Assembly: GCF_001186125.1 (NCBI RefSeq)
Contig: NW_014039620.1
Span: 1-22,569, forward strand
Length of the DNA stretch: 22,569 nt
Direction: 5' to 3'
From: Sphaeroforma arctica JP610
Lineage: Eukaryota > Opisthokonta > Ichthyosporea > Ichthyophonida
A program made the translations under genes and the position numbers. A model generated the notes under the pieces. It saw nothing but the letters and a program-made list of their open reading frames with translations. It was not told the DNA's origin and searched no databases. This document shows, piece after piece, positions 22,157-22,569 of the stretch (positions within the stretch are counted from its first letter, which is position 1; each line of letters starts with the position of its first letter).

Positions 22157-22537
22157 ATGAGGCTGACATCACCCTTCAATATCCTATCGTACAATTTGGG
22201 TTACACAACACAAAGTGTGTACCGAATAGAGAAAAGTTTACTGAACATACACTATTGCAAACGATTACGCGGTGCTGAAAGTGGCTACACTTGGAGGACG
22301 ATACACACCAAACGGCCGTTAACTAGATCTATTCAAAGTACCCTCGTATATGGCACAATGACGTGCGTTGGGAGGAAGCGGGGGTACTCTAGCGTAGACC
22401 ATGATAAAAACTCACTAGAGAACAGGCAGAGGAAAGACAGTTCTAATGCTGAATTACACAAGATTGTGGAGGCGTTGAATGCGGACGCCAATCTCACCAA
22501 ACGATTATTCAAGTCACTTCGGACAGAAACCCAACAG
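22157..22537 (+). CDS. First exon of an unrecognised gene, cut by the window end
   Basis: The frame is open for 127 codons from ATG 22157 (MRLTSPFNILSYN) to a strong donor CAACAG/GTATGT after 22537, in phase 0. After the donor the frame runs into simple AT sequence and stops, as an intron would. The product is basic; its last third looks helical and charged (AELHKIVEALNADANLTKRL). A second ATG at 22358 (MTCVGRKRG) would give a 60-codon exon and may be the real start, because composition becomes more protein-like from there. No domain is recognised. The rest of the gene is beyond the window. Confidence 0.5.
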
Positions 22538-22569
22538 GTATGTATATATATACTCGTATGTTCTTAGGA

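Overview
This is nuclear DNA of an intron-rich eukaryote, most likely a protist. The evidence is a host gene split by at least ten GT-AG introns, decayed retroelements and a long AT/CA microsatellite field. No rRNA, tRNA or bacterial operon is visible. The sequence alone does not name the lineage. A short plant/protist-type telomere-like motif (TTTAGGG) at about 11.15 kb is only a weak hint.

The left half (1 to about 11.0 kb) is a graveyard of mobile elements. Positions 1-1990 hold a GC-rich, coding-like relic on the + strand that I cannot assign. Positions 3285-8715 are the body of a Ty3/gypsy LTR retrotransposon of the chromovirus type on the + strand, with gag, protease, reverse transcriptase, RNase H, integrase and a terminal chromodomain in the normal order. 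It is clearly broken, and I could not find a matching LTR pair by eye. From 10872 back to about 9390, on the - strand and converging on it, lies a second, different gag-protease relic. Its gag part contains an unusual nested rearrangement: a 106-bp direct repeat brackets a perfect 116-bp inverted repeat.

The middle (11.0-13.1 kb) has no gene I can support. It holds a small inverted pair of telomere-like motifs, then a GC-rich block dense in short hairpins (11221-11480), and a 31-bp inverted repeat with a 63-nt loop (12321-12445).

The right half carries host genes. An ABC half-transporter of the ABCB10/TAP-like type runs on the - strand from about 17846 to 13115. Its ten introns can be placed with consistent reading phase, and it has one membrane domain followed by one complete ATP-binding domain. 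Its true 5' end is unsettled. A separate open exon at 20883-20537 ends at a donor that fits the phase of the first certain exon, so it may be the missing start, in which case the microsatellite field (19258-20375) lies in the first intron. At the right edge, an unrecognised + strand gene begins at 22157 (or 22358) and its first exon ends at a donor at 22537.
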